Assembly: GCF_021088345.1 (NCBI RefSeq)
Contig: NZ_CP088156.1
Coordinates: 2,666,001-2,730,000 of the forward strand
Source: Bradyrhizobium ontarionense
Lineage (GTDB): Bacteria; Pseudomonadota; Alphaproteobacteria; Rhizobiales; Xanthobacteraceae
Direction: 5' to 3'
Length of the DNA stretch: 64,000 bases
Made by a program: the position numbers and the translations under genes. The first letter of the stretch is position 1, and each line of letters opens with the position of its first letter. This document shows, one piece after another, positions 37,004 to 46,404 of the stretch. The notes under the pieces are model-generated. The model was not told the DNA's origin. It was given only the letters and a program-made list of their open reading frames with translations, and made no database searches.

Positions 37004-39201
37004 TGCGCCAGCACCATGGAGACCTGGATCTGGCCGCGTCGGCGCAGCACCTCGATCGAGACATCCTCGCCGTGCCGGTGGATACGCAGATCAATCGCCG
37101 AGCTGCCGAGCCTGAGATCCCGCAGCACCACCCAATCGAGGAAGGCCGGCAGCCGCGGATTGCGCAGACGAATCTCGCCGCGATCGGCGTCGAATTCGAG
37201 CCCGAGGGCCGCTTCGAGCAGCGTGAAAGGCGTGGCGCTGGCCCAGGCCTGCGGTACGCACGCCACCGGATAGAGCGTCGGTCCGCGATGCTTCTCGCGC
37301 CTGAAGCCGCAGAACAGCTCCGGCAGCCGGCGCAGGTCCATGTAGGCGGCGGCTTCGAACAGTCCCGTGAACACCTGCTCGACCGCATGCTTGAGGCCAT
37401 AGCGCGACAGGCCGAGCGCGATCAGCGCGTTGTCGTGCGGCCAGATCGAACCGTCATGATAGGACATCGGATTGTAGCGCACCTCGCCATGGGCGACCGT
37501 GCGGATGCCCCAGCCCGAGAAGAAGTGCGGCCGCAGCAGATCCGCAGCCACCTTGCGGGCCCGGTCCTCGCGCACCATGCCGCTGAACAGCAGCTGCCCT
37601 GCATTGGAGGTGCGTACGCGGCAGGGATTCTTGTCGCCGTCCAGCGCCAAGGCGTAAGTGTTGAGCTCCTCGCACCAGAAGGCGGTCTCGAACCGTTCGG
37701 CGAGGCGCGCCGCCTCCAACTCCAGCCGCTCAGCCAGATCGACGCGGCCGAGCCGGCGCGCGCAGCGCGCTGCCAGCCGCTTGCCGGCGAAGACATAGCC
37801 CTGCACCTCGGCAAGCGCGATGTTGCCTTCGGCGAGCCGCCCATCGGCATGAAAGACCGCGTCGTAGGAATCCTTCCAGCCCTGGTTGGCGAGGCCATGC
37901 TCCGAGGCGCGCTGATACTCGACGAAGCCGTCGTGATCGGGATCGCCCGGTCCGTCGATCCAGTGCAGAGCCCGCTCGATCGCCGGCCACAGCTCCTGCA
38001 ATGTTTCGATATCGCCGGTCCGGTCGAGGTAGAGGCCGGCCAGCAGGACGAACAGCGGAGTCGAATCGACGCTGCCGTAGTAGCAGGCGAACGGCACCTC
38101 GCGCAGCGCCGCCATCTCGCCGCCCCGCATCTCGTGCAGGATCTTGCCGGGCTCCGCATCCGCGAGCGGATCGGTCTTGCTCGCCTGATAGACCGCCAGC
38201 CTGCGCAGCACACCGCGGGCGATCCGCGGATCGACCCACAGCATCTGCAACGCCGTGATCAGGCCGTCACGGCCGAACGTCGTCGAGTACCAGGGGATGC
38301 CGGCGTAGGGATAGCGTCCCTGCGGCGTATCCGTCATCAGGATGTTGAGGTCCGCGGCCGCCTGGCACAGCACCTCGTTGAGAATGTCGTTGGAGGTCTC
38401 GATGCTCGCGGCGCCGCCCGTGCAGCGTCGCATCTCGCGACGGTGGGCGAGCATGCTGCGGAAGAAGCGGCCCGGCTCGCCACCGGCGCCCCCATTGCAC
38501 GTGACCGTGACGAACAGCGAGATCGACTCCTGCGGCTCGAGATCGAAATGATAGCTCGCCGAATTGACCGCCAGCCGCATCGGGCACGGATCGAAATTCA
38601 GCGCAGTCGTCCGCACCACCTCGTCCAGCCCGCGATAGTCCAGCACGACTTCGCCCGGTCCCATCAACCGGCCGGAGCCCGTGCCGCGGCGGGGCCGGAC
38701 CGCGCCGCGCGCCTCGAACAGATCGGCAAAATCATTGTCGAAGGCGAGCTTGAGATCGAAGCTGGCGCGCCGGTCGCCGTGGTTCTGGACCCCGATTCGC
38801 TGATAGGCGGTGCCGCGCCAGAGGAAGATCGTACGCACGATGTGCAGGATGTCCTTTGCCAGCACATGCCGGCCCTGACGGTAGATGTCGGGATTGGTGA
38901 GATCGACGGTCAGGCCCGAATTGTCATCGCGCAGACTGGAGCCCAGCAGCAACGGCTGAACGTCATCGAGCGTCAGCTCGAGCCGCGCCAGATAGCGCGT
39001 ATCGGCGTGGAACAGGCCGTCCGGACCACCTGCCGACGCGCCGATGTCGCCGTGGCCGTCGAGCACGATGAAGGTGTCGTCGTGTTTGAGCGACCGCCGC
39101 GGCCGGGCTGTCGGCCCTGTCATGGGAATGTAGAATGGCTGCTCCACCGGCTCGTCCGGGTGCACCATTGATGAGAGCGTGATTGCGACTTCGGCCGACA
39201 T
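37000..39201 (-). CDS. Amylo-alpha-1,6-glucosidase (glycogen debranching-type)
   Basis: 733 residues. The N-terminal domain (to about residue 240, RRSLKHDDTFIVLDGHGDIG, then FHADTRYLARLELTL) matches the GDE_N_bis type. The C-terminal (alpha/alpha)6 barrel has IPWYSTTFGRDGLITALQML, then HDGSIWPHDNALIALGLSRYG, typical of the GDE_C glucosidase domain. It should hydrolyse alpha-1,6-linked glucose or related oligosaccharides. No signal peptide. Coupled to the PRC-barrel gene downstream, with a GT4 transferase and an ABC exporter nearby, which suggests glucan or trehalose-like carbohydrate turnover. Confidence 0.85.
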   Translation of the reverse strand: MSAEVAITLSSMVHPDEPVEQPFYIPMTGPTARPRRSLKHDDTFIVLDGHGDIGASAGGPDGLFHADTRYLARLELTLDDVQPLLLGSSLRDDNSGLTVDLTNPDIYRQGRHVLAKDILHIVRTIFLWRGTAYQRIGVQNHGDRRASFDLKLAFDNDFADLFEARGAVRPRRGTGSGRLMGPGEVVLDYRGLDEVVRTTALNFDPCPMRLAVNSASYHFDLEPQESISLFVTVTCNGGAGGEPGRFFRSMLAHRREMRRCTGGAASIETSNDILNEVLCQAAADLNILMTDTPQGRYPYAGIPWYSTTFGRDGLITALQMLWVDPRIARGVLRRLAVYQASKTDPLADAEPGKILHEMRGGEMAALREVPFACYYGSVDSTPLFVLLAGLYLDRTGDIETLQELWPAIERALHWIDGPGDPDHDGFVEYQRASEHGLANQGWKDSYDAVFHADGRLAEGNIALAEVQGYVFAGKRLAARCARRLGRVDLAERLELEAARLAERFETAFWCEELNTYALALDGDKNPCRVRTSNAGQLLFSGMVREDRARKVAADLLRPHFFSGWGIRTVAHGEVRYNPMSYHDGSIWPHDNALIALGLSRYGLKHAVEQVFTGLFEAAAYMDLRRLPELFCGFRREKHRGPTLYPVACVPQAWASATPFTLLEAALGLEFDADRGEIRLRNPRLPAFLDWVVLRDLRLGSSAIDLRIHRHGEDVSIEVLRRRGQIQVSMVLAQ

Positions 39202-39293
39202 GTTGACCTCGTGCCTTGTTGGATGATGCGCCGGGCACCACGAACGCCACTTGGATCGCCCGGCGTGCGATCACGACATCGGGCCTGATTTCG

Positions 39294-41057
39294 TCAGGCA
39301 GCGAACTTGGCGAGCCGGCTCATTTCCTGGGTCACGAGCTCGCGATAGGGTCCCTCGCCCTGCATCAGCCGGTCCGGCGCGCCGTCCTCGATGATTCTGC
39401 CCGACCTCAGGACGACGACACGATCGAAATTGCGCAAGGTCGCCAGTCGATGCGCGATCGCAATCACGGTACGCCCGCGCATCAGCCGGCTCAAGGCTTC
39501 CCGGATCGCCTCTTCCGACTCGCTGTCGAGCGCGGCGGTTGCCTCGTCCAGCAGCAGGATCGGTGCGTCCTTGAGGAAGGCGCGGGCAATCGCGATGCGC
39601 TGGCGCTGGCCGCCGGACAGTTTCACCCCGCGGTCGCCGACCATCGTCTGCAATCCTTCCGGCAGGGTCTCGACAAAGTCGCAGCGTGCCGCGATGGCGG
39701 CCCGCAGCACCTCGTCATCGGTCGCGCTCGGCCGGCCGTAGCGAATGTTCTCGAGAATGGAACGATGGAACAGCGAGATGTCCTGCGGCACCACCGAGAT
39801 CGCCTCGCGCAGGCTCTGCTGGGTCACCCTGGCGATATTCTGCCCATCGATCGTGATGTGGCCTGTTTGCGGATCGTAGAACCGCTGCAACAGCGTGAAC
39901 AGGCTGGACTTGCCGCCGCCGGACTGGCCGACTAGGCCGACGCGCTGGCCCGGCTGCAGACGCAGCGTGAAGTTCTCGAACAGCTTGTGGCCGCCCGGAT
40001 AGTGGAAGGTGACGTTGTCGAAGGCGATCGCAGCACCACTCTTGATCAGCGGCTCGGCCTCCGGATCATCGCGCAGCTCATGTGGCTGCAGCAGAGTTGC
40101 GATCGCCTCGCTCATGCGCGCGACATGCTGGGTCACATCCACCATCGCCACGGCAAGATCGCGGGTCGCGTTGAGAATGCACAGACCCAGCGTGCAGACC
40201 AGCACCACGTCGCCGGTGGTCGCACCGCCCCGCTGCCACAGCGAGATCGCCCACGCCATCAGTGCGACGGTCAGCACGATCGTCACCGTCGCATGGAGAA
40301 TGCGCAACTTCTCGAGATAGCGCAGGCTCCGCGCGCGCGCCGCGAGCTCCCTGTTCACAGTCGCATCAAAGCGATCGTGTTCGTGGCGCAGGCCGCAAAA
40401 CGCCCGGACCAGAGGCATGTTCGAGATCACGTCGACCATTTCGCCATCGACCATGGCGGCCTTGTCGGCAAAATCATCATGCAGCGGCTTGCCGGCTGCC
40501 GCGAGGCGGAACATCGCAACCACCATCGCCGACGCAATCAGCAGCAGGCCGACCGCCATCGGTCCGCTCACGGTTCCGATCAGGCAGATGGCCGCGACCG
40601 TCGCCAGACACGGCGGCAGCACGTTCCACATGAACATGTTCTCGACTGTGAAGACCGCGTTCGACGTCGCGGTGATCCGGCTGGACAACATTCCCGGCAG
40701 ACGGTCGCCGAAGTAGCTGGGTGAATGGCCGGTGAGATGACGGAAGATGTCGCGACGAAGGTCACCTGTGACCCTCACGAAGGTGAAGCTCGCGATCCAG
40801 CTGGCGACACGCCACAGAATGTTATCGGCCGCGATCAGGGAAATCAGCAACGCGAAGGCCACCCAGACTCCGCCTCCGGCATGAGGGCCGGCCGAGAGGC
40901 TGTCGACCAGAAACTTGACGCCGTATTGCGTGCCGACGGAGCAGGCAACGGCGCCAGCAACAGCGCCGAGGATCACGAGATGCGATGCCGAGCGCTGACG
41001 CAGATAGCGCATGACAAACGGAAACGGTCGGTACGTGTAGCCTGAGAGCTGATCCAT
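39294..41057 (-). CDS. ABC transporter, fused membrane and ATPase domains
   Basis: 587 residues from the ATG at 41057 (MDQLSGYTYRPF), with GGACAGG upstream; the longer frame from 41222 lacks similarity. Six membrane helices (about residues 20-310) are followed by the ATPase: Walker A GQSGGGKSS, signature LSGGQRQRIAIARAF, Walker B ILLLDEATAALDSE and the switch His in IAHRLATL. This is an ABCB-type half-transporter that works as a dimer to export lipids, peptides or glycans. The substrate is unknown. It is followed after 92 bases by the debranching-type gene on the same strand. Confidence 0.88.
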   Translation of the reverse strand: MDQLSGYTYRPFPFVMRYLRQRSASHLVILGAVAGAVACSVGTQYGVKFLVDSLSAGPHAGGGVWVAFALLISLIAADNILWRVASWIASFTFVRVTGDLRRDIFRHLTGHSPSYFGDRLPGMLSSRITATSNAVFTVENMFMWNVLPPCLATVAAICLIGTVSGPMAVGLLLIASAMVVAMFRLAAAGKPLHDDFADKAAMVDGEMVDVISNMPLVRAFCGLRHEHDRFDATVNRELAARARSLRYLEKLRILHATVTIVLTVALMAWAISLWQRGGATTGDVVLVCTLGLCILNATRDLAVAMVDVTQHVARMSEAIATLLQPHELRDDPEAEPLIKSGAAIAFDNVTFHYPGGHKLFENFTLRLQPGQRVGLVGQSGGGKSSLFTLLQRFYDPQTGHITIDGQNIARVTQQSLREAISVVPQDISLFHRSILENIRYGRPSATDDEVLRAAIAARCDFVETLPEGLQTMVGDRGVKLSGGQRQRIAIARAFLKDAPILLLDEATAALDSESEEAIREALSRLMRGRTVIAIAHRLATLRNFDRVVVLRSGRIIEDGAPDRLMQGEGPYRELVTQEMSRLAKFAA

Positions 41058-41360
41058 GGCCTGTCCGTGAGAGAGAACTATTATCTTTCTGAGGTAGCGA
41101 CCCTGAAACGGAACCGACCAGAGACAACGCGTAGTCCTTGGTTCCCGCCGCATCGCCATGCGGCGTCGACGTGTCTCAACATCCGCATTACGCGCAGGGT
41201 TGGAAGCATCAGATGGCATCAATGAGACATGGCTTGGAACGATGTGTCGAAGAAAGTGTCATCGGTGAAAGGAACTTCGCAGATGCGAGAACGTTCCCAT
41301 CACGGTGTCGCCAGATCGAGGAGGAGCCTCTCTCCATGATCACATATAGGAGACGATGAG
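41058..41360. other. Divergent promoter region, ABC transporter / GT4 gene
   Basis: About 300 bases holding an EcfG-type promoter at 41271-41295 for the GT4 gene. I see no comparable site for the ABC gene and no coding frame. Confidence 0.5.
41271..41295 (+). promoter_or_regulatory. Consensus EcfG (general stress sigma factor) promoter
   Basis: GGAAC at 41271-41275, a 16-base spacer and CGTT at 41292-41295: an exact match to the consensus recalled for alphaproteobacterial EcfG. Transcription should begin near 41302, about 60 bases before the GT4 ATG. Confidence 0.7.
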
Positions 41361-42431
41361 ATGCGCATCGCGCAGGTTGCTCCCTTGACGGAGGCGGTGC
41401 CTCCCAAGCTCTACGGCGGGACCGAGCGAGTGGTCCACTGGTTGACTGAAGAGCTTGTCGCCCTCGGCCATGATGTCACCCTGTTTGCAAGCGGCGATTC
41501 CCAGACTTCCGCCCGACTATGCCCGACATGGCCGAAGGCATTGCGTCTCGATGGCTCAGTGCGCGATCCCAATGCGCTGCACATGGTCATGTTGGAGGGC
41601 GTTCGGCAGAAATGCGACGATGAAGCGTTCGATGCCCTCCACTTCCACCTCGACTATTACCCGTTCTCGCTGTTCTCTCGGCAACCCACGCCATTCCTGA
41701 CCACGTTGCACGGCAGGCTCGATCTCCCGGAACACCAGCCGGTGTTCTCGATGTTCAAGGATGTTCCCGTCGTCTCGATCTCAGATGCGCAGCGACGCCC
41801 GGTGCCGAACGCCAACTGGGTCCGTACCGTGCTGCACGGTTTGCCCGAGAAGCTCCTCACGCCCAGGCCGGTGACGCCGAGCTATCTTGCCGTGCTCGGA
41901 CGCATCGCGCCCGAGAAGGGTGTCGACCGCGCGATCAAGATCGCGATGCGTTGTGGCATTCCGCTGAAGATTGCAGCCAAGGTCGATCGCGCCGACCAGG
42001 ACTATTACGACCAGCTGATCTATCCGCTGATCAATGGCAATCCGCTCGTCGAGTACATCGGCGAAATCGGCGACCACGAGAAGCCGGACTTCCTGTCCGG
42101 CGCACTCGGCCTGCTGCTGCCGATCGACTGGCCCGAACCGTTCGGTCTCGTCATGATCGAGGCGATGGCCTGCGGCACCCCCGTGATCGCCTATAATCGC
42201 GGCTCAGTCCCGGAAGTGATCGACGACGGCCTCACCGGCTTCATCGTCGAGGACGAGCTCAGCGCGGTGGCCGCCATCGGCCGCTTGCCCGATCTCAGCC
42301 GCGCCCGGGTGCGCGAGCAGTTCGAACGGCGCTTCACGGCGCGCCGCATGGCGCTCGACTATCTCGCTGCCTATCGCAGCCTGATCGAACGGGCCGAGCC
42401 GCGCATCAGGCTGGTCAGCAGCGCAGAGTAA
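41361..42431 (+). CDS. Family 4 glycosyltransferase
   Basis: 356 residues from the ATG at 41361, with AGGAG upstream. GT-B fold: N-terminal VAPLTEAVPPKLYGGTERVV with the glycine-rich acceptor loop, and the C-terminal donor site PEPFGLVMIEAMACGTPVIA, then GSVPEVIDDGLTGF. Such retaining transferases use a nucleotide sugar to build glycolipids, polysaccharides or osmolytes. No signal or membrane segment. A consensus EcfG promoter suggests expression in general stress, so a stress-protective glycan or glycoside is plausible. The sugar and acceptor are unknown. Confidence 0.86.
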   Translation: MRIAQVAPLTEAVPPKLYGGTERVVHWLTEELVALGHDVTLFASGDSQTSARLCPTWPKALRLDGSVRDPNALHMVMLEGVRQKCDDEAFDALHFHLDYYPFSLFSRQPTPFLTTLHGRLDLPEHQPVFSMFKDVPVVSISDAQRRPVPNANWVRTVLHGLPEKLLTPRPVTPSYLAVLGRIAPEKGVDRAIKIAMRCGIPLKIAAKVDRADQDYYDQLIYPLINGNPLVEYIGEIGDHEKPDFLSGALGLLLPIDWPEPFGLVMIEAMACGTPVIAYNRGSVPEVIDDGLTGFIVEDELSAVAAIGRLPDLSRARVREQFERRFTARRMALDYLAAYRSLIERAEPRIRLVSSAE

Positions 42432-42479
42432 CGCCACGACGGCAGCGGAGGCCGGTGACAGGCCGACCTTCGCCTCACC

Positions 42480-44423
42480 TCATGTGATGGTGGCGCGCTT
42501 CGGTTCGACGATCGCGAACATGCGTGGAAACTCGTCCATCAGGGACATCAGCTCGGCGAGCCGCATCGGGTTGCCGATGAACGCGAGCTTTCCGGCTGCG
42601 ACCGCTTCCGGAAAGGTCGTGAGCTTGGCGATGAGCTCATCGAGCGTCGAACGTGCCAGCGTGAAGCCGGCATCTGCGGTCGAGGCCTGCACGCCCGCGG
42701 CATAGGTCAACGCGCAATTCTGCAGGGTGAGCACGAAGCGCTCGTCGGTGTCGGTGAACGTCCAGTTCAGGACGATGTGCCTGCCCTCCGCCTTCGGCCC
42801 GTTCAACCGCACGCCCAGCACGTCCCACAACTGCTCCGTCCGCAGCGCCGCCAGAGTGTCGCGCGGCAGGCCCGGTCGGGGTGGAATTTCCGGCATGCCG
42901 TGGCGCAGCTCCTGCGCGCCGAACAGATAGGCGTTGCGCCAGGTCGCGCTCTCGGCGGCATAGCCGAGTTGCTCCAGCGTATCGGCCAGCAGCGCGCGCG
43001 CCGCGGCATTGTCCGGCTCGGCGAACACGAGATGGCCGACCACCTGCGCGACGAAGCGGAATTCGCCCCTTGCAAAATCCTCGCGCGCCCGCGCCAGCAA
43101 TGCGTCGGCGCCGCCCATGTAGGCGACGTATTTGCGGCCCGCCTCGACGGGCGGCAGAGGATCGAGATTGACCGGATTGGCGTCATACCAGCCGAGATAT
43201 TTCTGGTAGATCGCCTTCACATTATGCCGGATATGGCCGTAATAGCCGCGCGCGTGCCACGCGCCGTCAAGACTCCTTGGCAACGTGATCTGCTCGGCGA
43301 TCTCGCTTGCCGTCAGGCCATGGTTCATCAGCCGCACGGTCTGGTCATGCGCGAACTTGTAGAGGTCGCGCTGCTCGCGGATCATCTGGTCGATCCGGCT
43401 CGCCCCCCACACCGGCCAATGGTGCTGGCCACACATGACCTCGGCCTTGCCGCCCCATAGCTGCAGCGCCTCACCGAGATATTTCGACCACGCCAGCGCG
43501 TCGCGCACGTCGGCGCCGCGGAACGGCAGCAGATTGTGAAAATTGTGCGTGCAGTTCTCGGCGAGGTTCAGGAGCCCGTAGCGCGGCACGAAGAAATGCA
43601 TCTCCGCAGGCGCCTCGCTGTTGGGCGCCATCTGGAATTCGAAGCTCACGCCGTCGATCGTCCTGATATCGCCGGTCGCCATGATCAGGTCGGTCGGCCG
43701 CAGCAAGGCCACGCCGCCCGCCGCCATGGTCTTGCCGAGACCGCAATCGACATGCCCTTTCGGCCCTTTGGAGAGCAGCGGACCGAACTGATATTGCGCC
43801 CGACGCAACATCGCAGGACCGGCAATGATGTTCTCGGAGACCGCGTGCTCCATGAACAGGTTGGGCGCGATGAGCGGCACGCGGCCGCTGGCGACGGCGT
43901 CCTCATCGACCACCCCGAGCGCGCCGCCCCAATGATCGGTGTGGGTATGCGTGAACATGACGGCCGCGACGGGCCTCGCGCCGCGATGCTGAAAATAGAG
44001 ATCGAGCGCAGCCCGCGCGCCCTCGATCGAGGTCAGCGTATCCACCACGATGACGCCCGTATCACCCTCGATCAAGGTCATGTTGGCGATGTCGAGCCCG
44101 CGGACCTGATAGACACCGGGGACCACCTCGAACAGACCATGATGCATGTTGAGCTTCGCCTGGCGCCACAGGCTCGGATTGACGGTTGGCGGCGCTTCCT
44201 CCGCATCGAGGAAGCCATAGGGCGCGAGGCTCCAGACGGTGCGCCCCTGCGCCGTCGCGACCATGGCCTGGTCGATGGTGCCGAGAAAGCCGCGCGCCGC
44301 GTCGTCGAAATCGGTCGTGTCGCCAAACGGCAAAGATCCGAGCAGGGCTTGCTGCGCCGCGATCACAGCCTCGGTGGCGTCCTTCGGCTCCTTGGAGCTG
44401 TTACCGCTGACCGGCGCGTTCAT
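42480..44423 (-). CDS. Alkylsulfatase-like metallo-beta-lactamase-fold hydrolase
   Basis: 647 residues from the ATG at 44423, with GGAGGAAG upstream. The N-terminal metallo-beta-lactamase domain has the zinc motif THTHTDHWGG and further ligands near CTHNFHNLLPFRG. A dimerisation domain follows (SEIAEQITLPRSL, then GYYGHIRHNVKAIYQKYLGW), and a C-terminal SCP2-like lipid-binding domain (about 525-647). This three-part architecture is that of SdsA/YjcS alkylsulfatases, which release sulfate from long-chain alkyl sulfates. Unlike the secreted enzymes it shows no signal peptide. It stands apart from sulfur genes here; next to the biotin operon by position only. Confidence 0.88.
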   Translation of the reverse strand: MNAPVSGNSSKEPKDATEAVIAAQQALLGSLPFGDTTDFDDAARGFLGTIDQAMVATAQGRTVWSLAPYGFLDAEEAPPTVNPSLWRQAKLNMHHGLFEVVPGVYQVRGLDIANMTLIEGDTGVIVVDTLTSIEGARAALDLYFQHRGARPVAAVMFTHTHTDHWGGALGVVDEDAVASGRVPLIAPNLFMEHAVSENIIAGPAMLRRAQYQFGPLLSKGPKGHVDCGLGKTMAAGGVALLRPTDLIMATGDIRTIDGVSFEFQMAPNSEAPAEMHFFVPRYGLLNLAENCTHNFHNLLPFRGADVRDALAWSKYLGEALQLWGGKAEVMCGQHHWPVWGASRIDQMIREQRDLYKFAHDQTVRLMNHGLTASEIAEQITLPRSLDGAWHARGYYGHIRHNVKAIYQKYLGWYDANPVNLDPLPPVEAGRKYVAYMGGADALLARAREDFARGEFRFVAQVVGHLVFAEPDNAAARALLADTLEQLGYAAESATWRNAYLFGAQELRHGMPEIPPRPGLPRDTLAALRTEQLWDVLGVRLNGPKAEGRHIVLNWTFTDTDERFVLTLQNCALTYAAGVQASTADAGFTLARSTLDELIAKLTTFPEAVAAGKLAFIGNPMRLAELMSLMDEFPRMFAIVEPKRATIT

Positions 44424-44509
44424 GGCTGCTTCCTCCCGCAACGAAATTTGCTGGAGCGATGCTAATGCGCGGGATCGTGGAGCGCAAATCGCCGGCAGAC
44501 AACGAGCGA

Positions 44510-45775
44510 TCAGACCACGTGATCGACGGCCTCATCGATCGCGGCATAGATCGTCTCGAGATCGCCGGCGGTGACGCAGTAAGGCGGCATGACATAGATC
44601 GTGTCGCCGAGCGGACGCAGCAGCACGTCGCTGCCACGGAAGAAGGCTTGCAGCTTGGGCCCGACCTCGGCGAGATAGCCGGGCTCGTCGGCGTGGAGAT
44701 CGAGCGCCGTAATGGTGCCGCAGCGCCGCAGATCAGAAAATCGCTCGTCATATCGAAAGCGGGCAAGACAGCGCTCCTGGGATGCCGCGACCGAGGCGAT
44801 CCGCGCCCGCGTCTCCGGCTGCCGCCAAAGCTCGAGATTGGCTCTCGCTGCCGCGCAGGCGATCGGATTGGCGGTATACGAGCTCGAGTGGAAGAACGTC
44901 CGCGTGCGGTCGCACGAATAATGCGCATCGAAGATCTCGGCACGGCACAGCGTCACGGCCAGCGGCATCGCCCCCCCGGTGAGGCCCTTCGCATAGCAGG
45001 CGATGTCGGGCACGACGTCCGCCTGCTCACAGGCGAACAGCGTTCCGGTCCGTCCCCAGCCCGTCATGACTTCGTCGGCGATGAACAGCACGCCAAACGC
45101 CGTGCAGATGCGACGCATCTCCGCCAGCACGGAAGCCGGATACATCAGCATGCCGCCGGCGCCGAGCACCAGCGGCTCGACGATGAAGGCCGCGGGCCGG
45201 TCTCTCTCGCAGGCTGCCGCGAGCGCATCGAGCGATGCCTGCTCCCGCCCCGGCGCCGGGAACGGAACCACGGCCACGTCGAACAGCAGCGGCTCATAGG
45301 CCGCATTGAACACGCCGCGCGCGCCGATCGACATCGCCCCGATGGTGTCGCCATGGTAGGAATGCTGCATCACGACGATGCGCGTGCGCGGCTCGCCGAT
45401 GTTCCTGAAATAGCCGAGCGCCATCTTCAGCGCGACCTCGACGCTGGTCGATCCGCTGTCGGAGAAGAACACATGCGCGAGCCCGGGCGGTGCCAGTTCG
45501 AGCAATGCAGCGGCGACCTGCTCGGCCGGCTCATGGGTATGGCCGGCGAAGATGACCTGATCGAGTTGCTCCGCCTGCTCCTGGATGGCGCGCACGATGG
45601 GCGGATGGCAATGGCCATGCGTGACCACCCACCAGGACGCGATGGCGTCGATGATCCGCCGGCCATCCGCGGTATAGACATAGGCACCCTCGCCGCGGGC
45701 GATGGGCGTCATCTCGGGCTGCAGCGCATGCTGGGTGAAGGGGTGCCAGATCGGCGAGTCCGTCTTGCGCATCAT
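44510..45775 (-). CDS. bioA: BioA, adenosylmethionine-8-amino-7-oxononanoate aminotransferase
   Basis: 421 residues from the ATG at 45775 (MMRKTDSPIWHPFTQHALQP; a second ATG is at 45772). Class III aminotransferase with HPFTQ, ASWWVVTHGHCHP, the aspartate in FIADEVMTGWGRTG and the PLP lysine in YAKGLTGGAMPLAV. It converts 7-keto-8-aminopelargonate to 7,8-diaminopelargonate. The start overlaps the bioD stop (ATGA), and it is the last gene of bioBFDA. An upstream in-frame extension inside bioD is rejected. Confidence 0.95.
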   Translation of the reverse strand: MMRKTDSPIWHPFTQHALQPEMTPIARGEGAYVYTADGRRIIDAIASWWVVTHGHCHPPIVRAIQEQAEQLDQVIFAGHTHEPAEQVAAALLELAPPGLAHVFFSDSGSTSVEVALKMALGYFRNIGEPRTRIVVMQHSYHGDTIGAMSIGARGVFNAAYEPLLFDVAVVPFPAPGREQASLDALAAACERDRPAAFIVEPLVLGAGGMLMYPASVLAEMRRICTAFGVLFIADEVMTGWGRTGTLFACEQADVVPDIACYAKGLTGGAMPLAVTLCRAEIFDAHYSCDRTRTFFHSSSYTANPIACAAARANLELWRQPETRARIASVAASQERCLARFRYDERFSDLRRCGTITALDLHADEPGYLAEVGPKLQAFFRGSDVLLRPLGDTIYVMPPYCVTAGDLETIYAAIDEAVDHVV

Positions 45776-46404
45776 CGGTCGAAGTCCGTCCGCCGGAATT
45801 GAGCTACGAAGGCCTGCTGCAGCGATCGCGCGGTCAGCGGTGACAGCCAGGGCAGCCGGCCCAGGCGCCTCACCCCGCCGAGACGGCAGATCGTCTCCTC
45901 GCTGTCGGGATTGGCGTCGCCGATGAAGGCGATGCCGAGCACGTCGATGCCGCGGCTGCGGAGAGCCTCGAGCGACAGCAGCGAGTGATTGATGGTGCCG
46001 AGACTCGTGCGCGCGCAGAGCACGACCGGGAATCGCCATCGCGTGAAGACGTCGAGATAGAGCGTGTCGGAATCGAGCGGCACCATGACGCCGCCGGCGC
46101 CCTCGATCACGACAGGTCTGCCACCGGCGTCGGGCGGATCGAGGCCAGGCGGATCGATACGGATGCCTTCCAGGCGCGCAGCGAGATGTGGCGAGGCCGG
46201 TTCGGCCAGCCGGTAAGCTTCGGGGATCACGCGGTCATCGGGGAGTTCGGCGAGTCGCTGGACGCGGCGAGAGTCCGTCTCCTCCGCAAGGCCGGCCTGG
46301 ACCGGTTTCCAGTAGCAAGCGCCGAGCAGCGCGGTCAGGCCTGCGGCGAACACGGTCTTGCCGATCCCGGTATCGGTGCCGGTGACTACGATGCGCTGCG
46401 CCAT
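45772..46404 (-). CDS. bioD: BioD, dethiobiotin synthetase
   Basis: 210 residues from the ATG at 46404 (MAQRIVVTGTDTGIGKTVFA), carrying the P-loop TDTGIGKT and the KPVQAGL substrate segment. EGAGGVMVPL is also typical. It closes the ureido ring of dethiobiotin with CO2 and ATP. The length is slightly below the usual 220-230. It overlaps bioF by 19 bases and bioA by 4, so all three are translationally linked. Confidence 0.94.
   Translation of the reverse strand: MAQRIVVTGTDTGIGKTVFAAGLTALLGACYWKPVQAGLAEETDSRRVQRLAELPDDRVIPEAYRLAEPASPHLAARLEGIRIDPPGLDPPDAGGRPVVIEGAGGVMVPLDSDTLYLDVFTRWRFPVVLCARTSLGTINHSLLSLEALRSRGIDVLGIAFIGDANPDSEETICRLGGVRRLGRLPWLSPLTARSLQQAFVAQFRRTDFDR

Noticed and set aside
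41234..41259. A second GGAAC near the GT4 gene
   Set aside because: The sequence 16-17 bases downstream is TGTC, not CGTT; the site at 41271 is complete.
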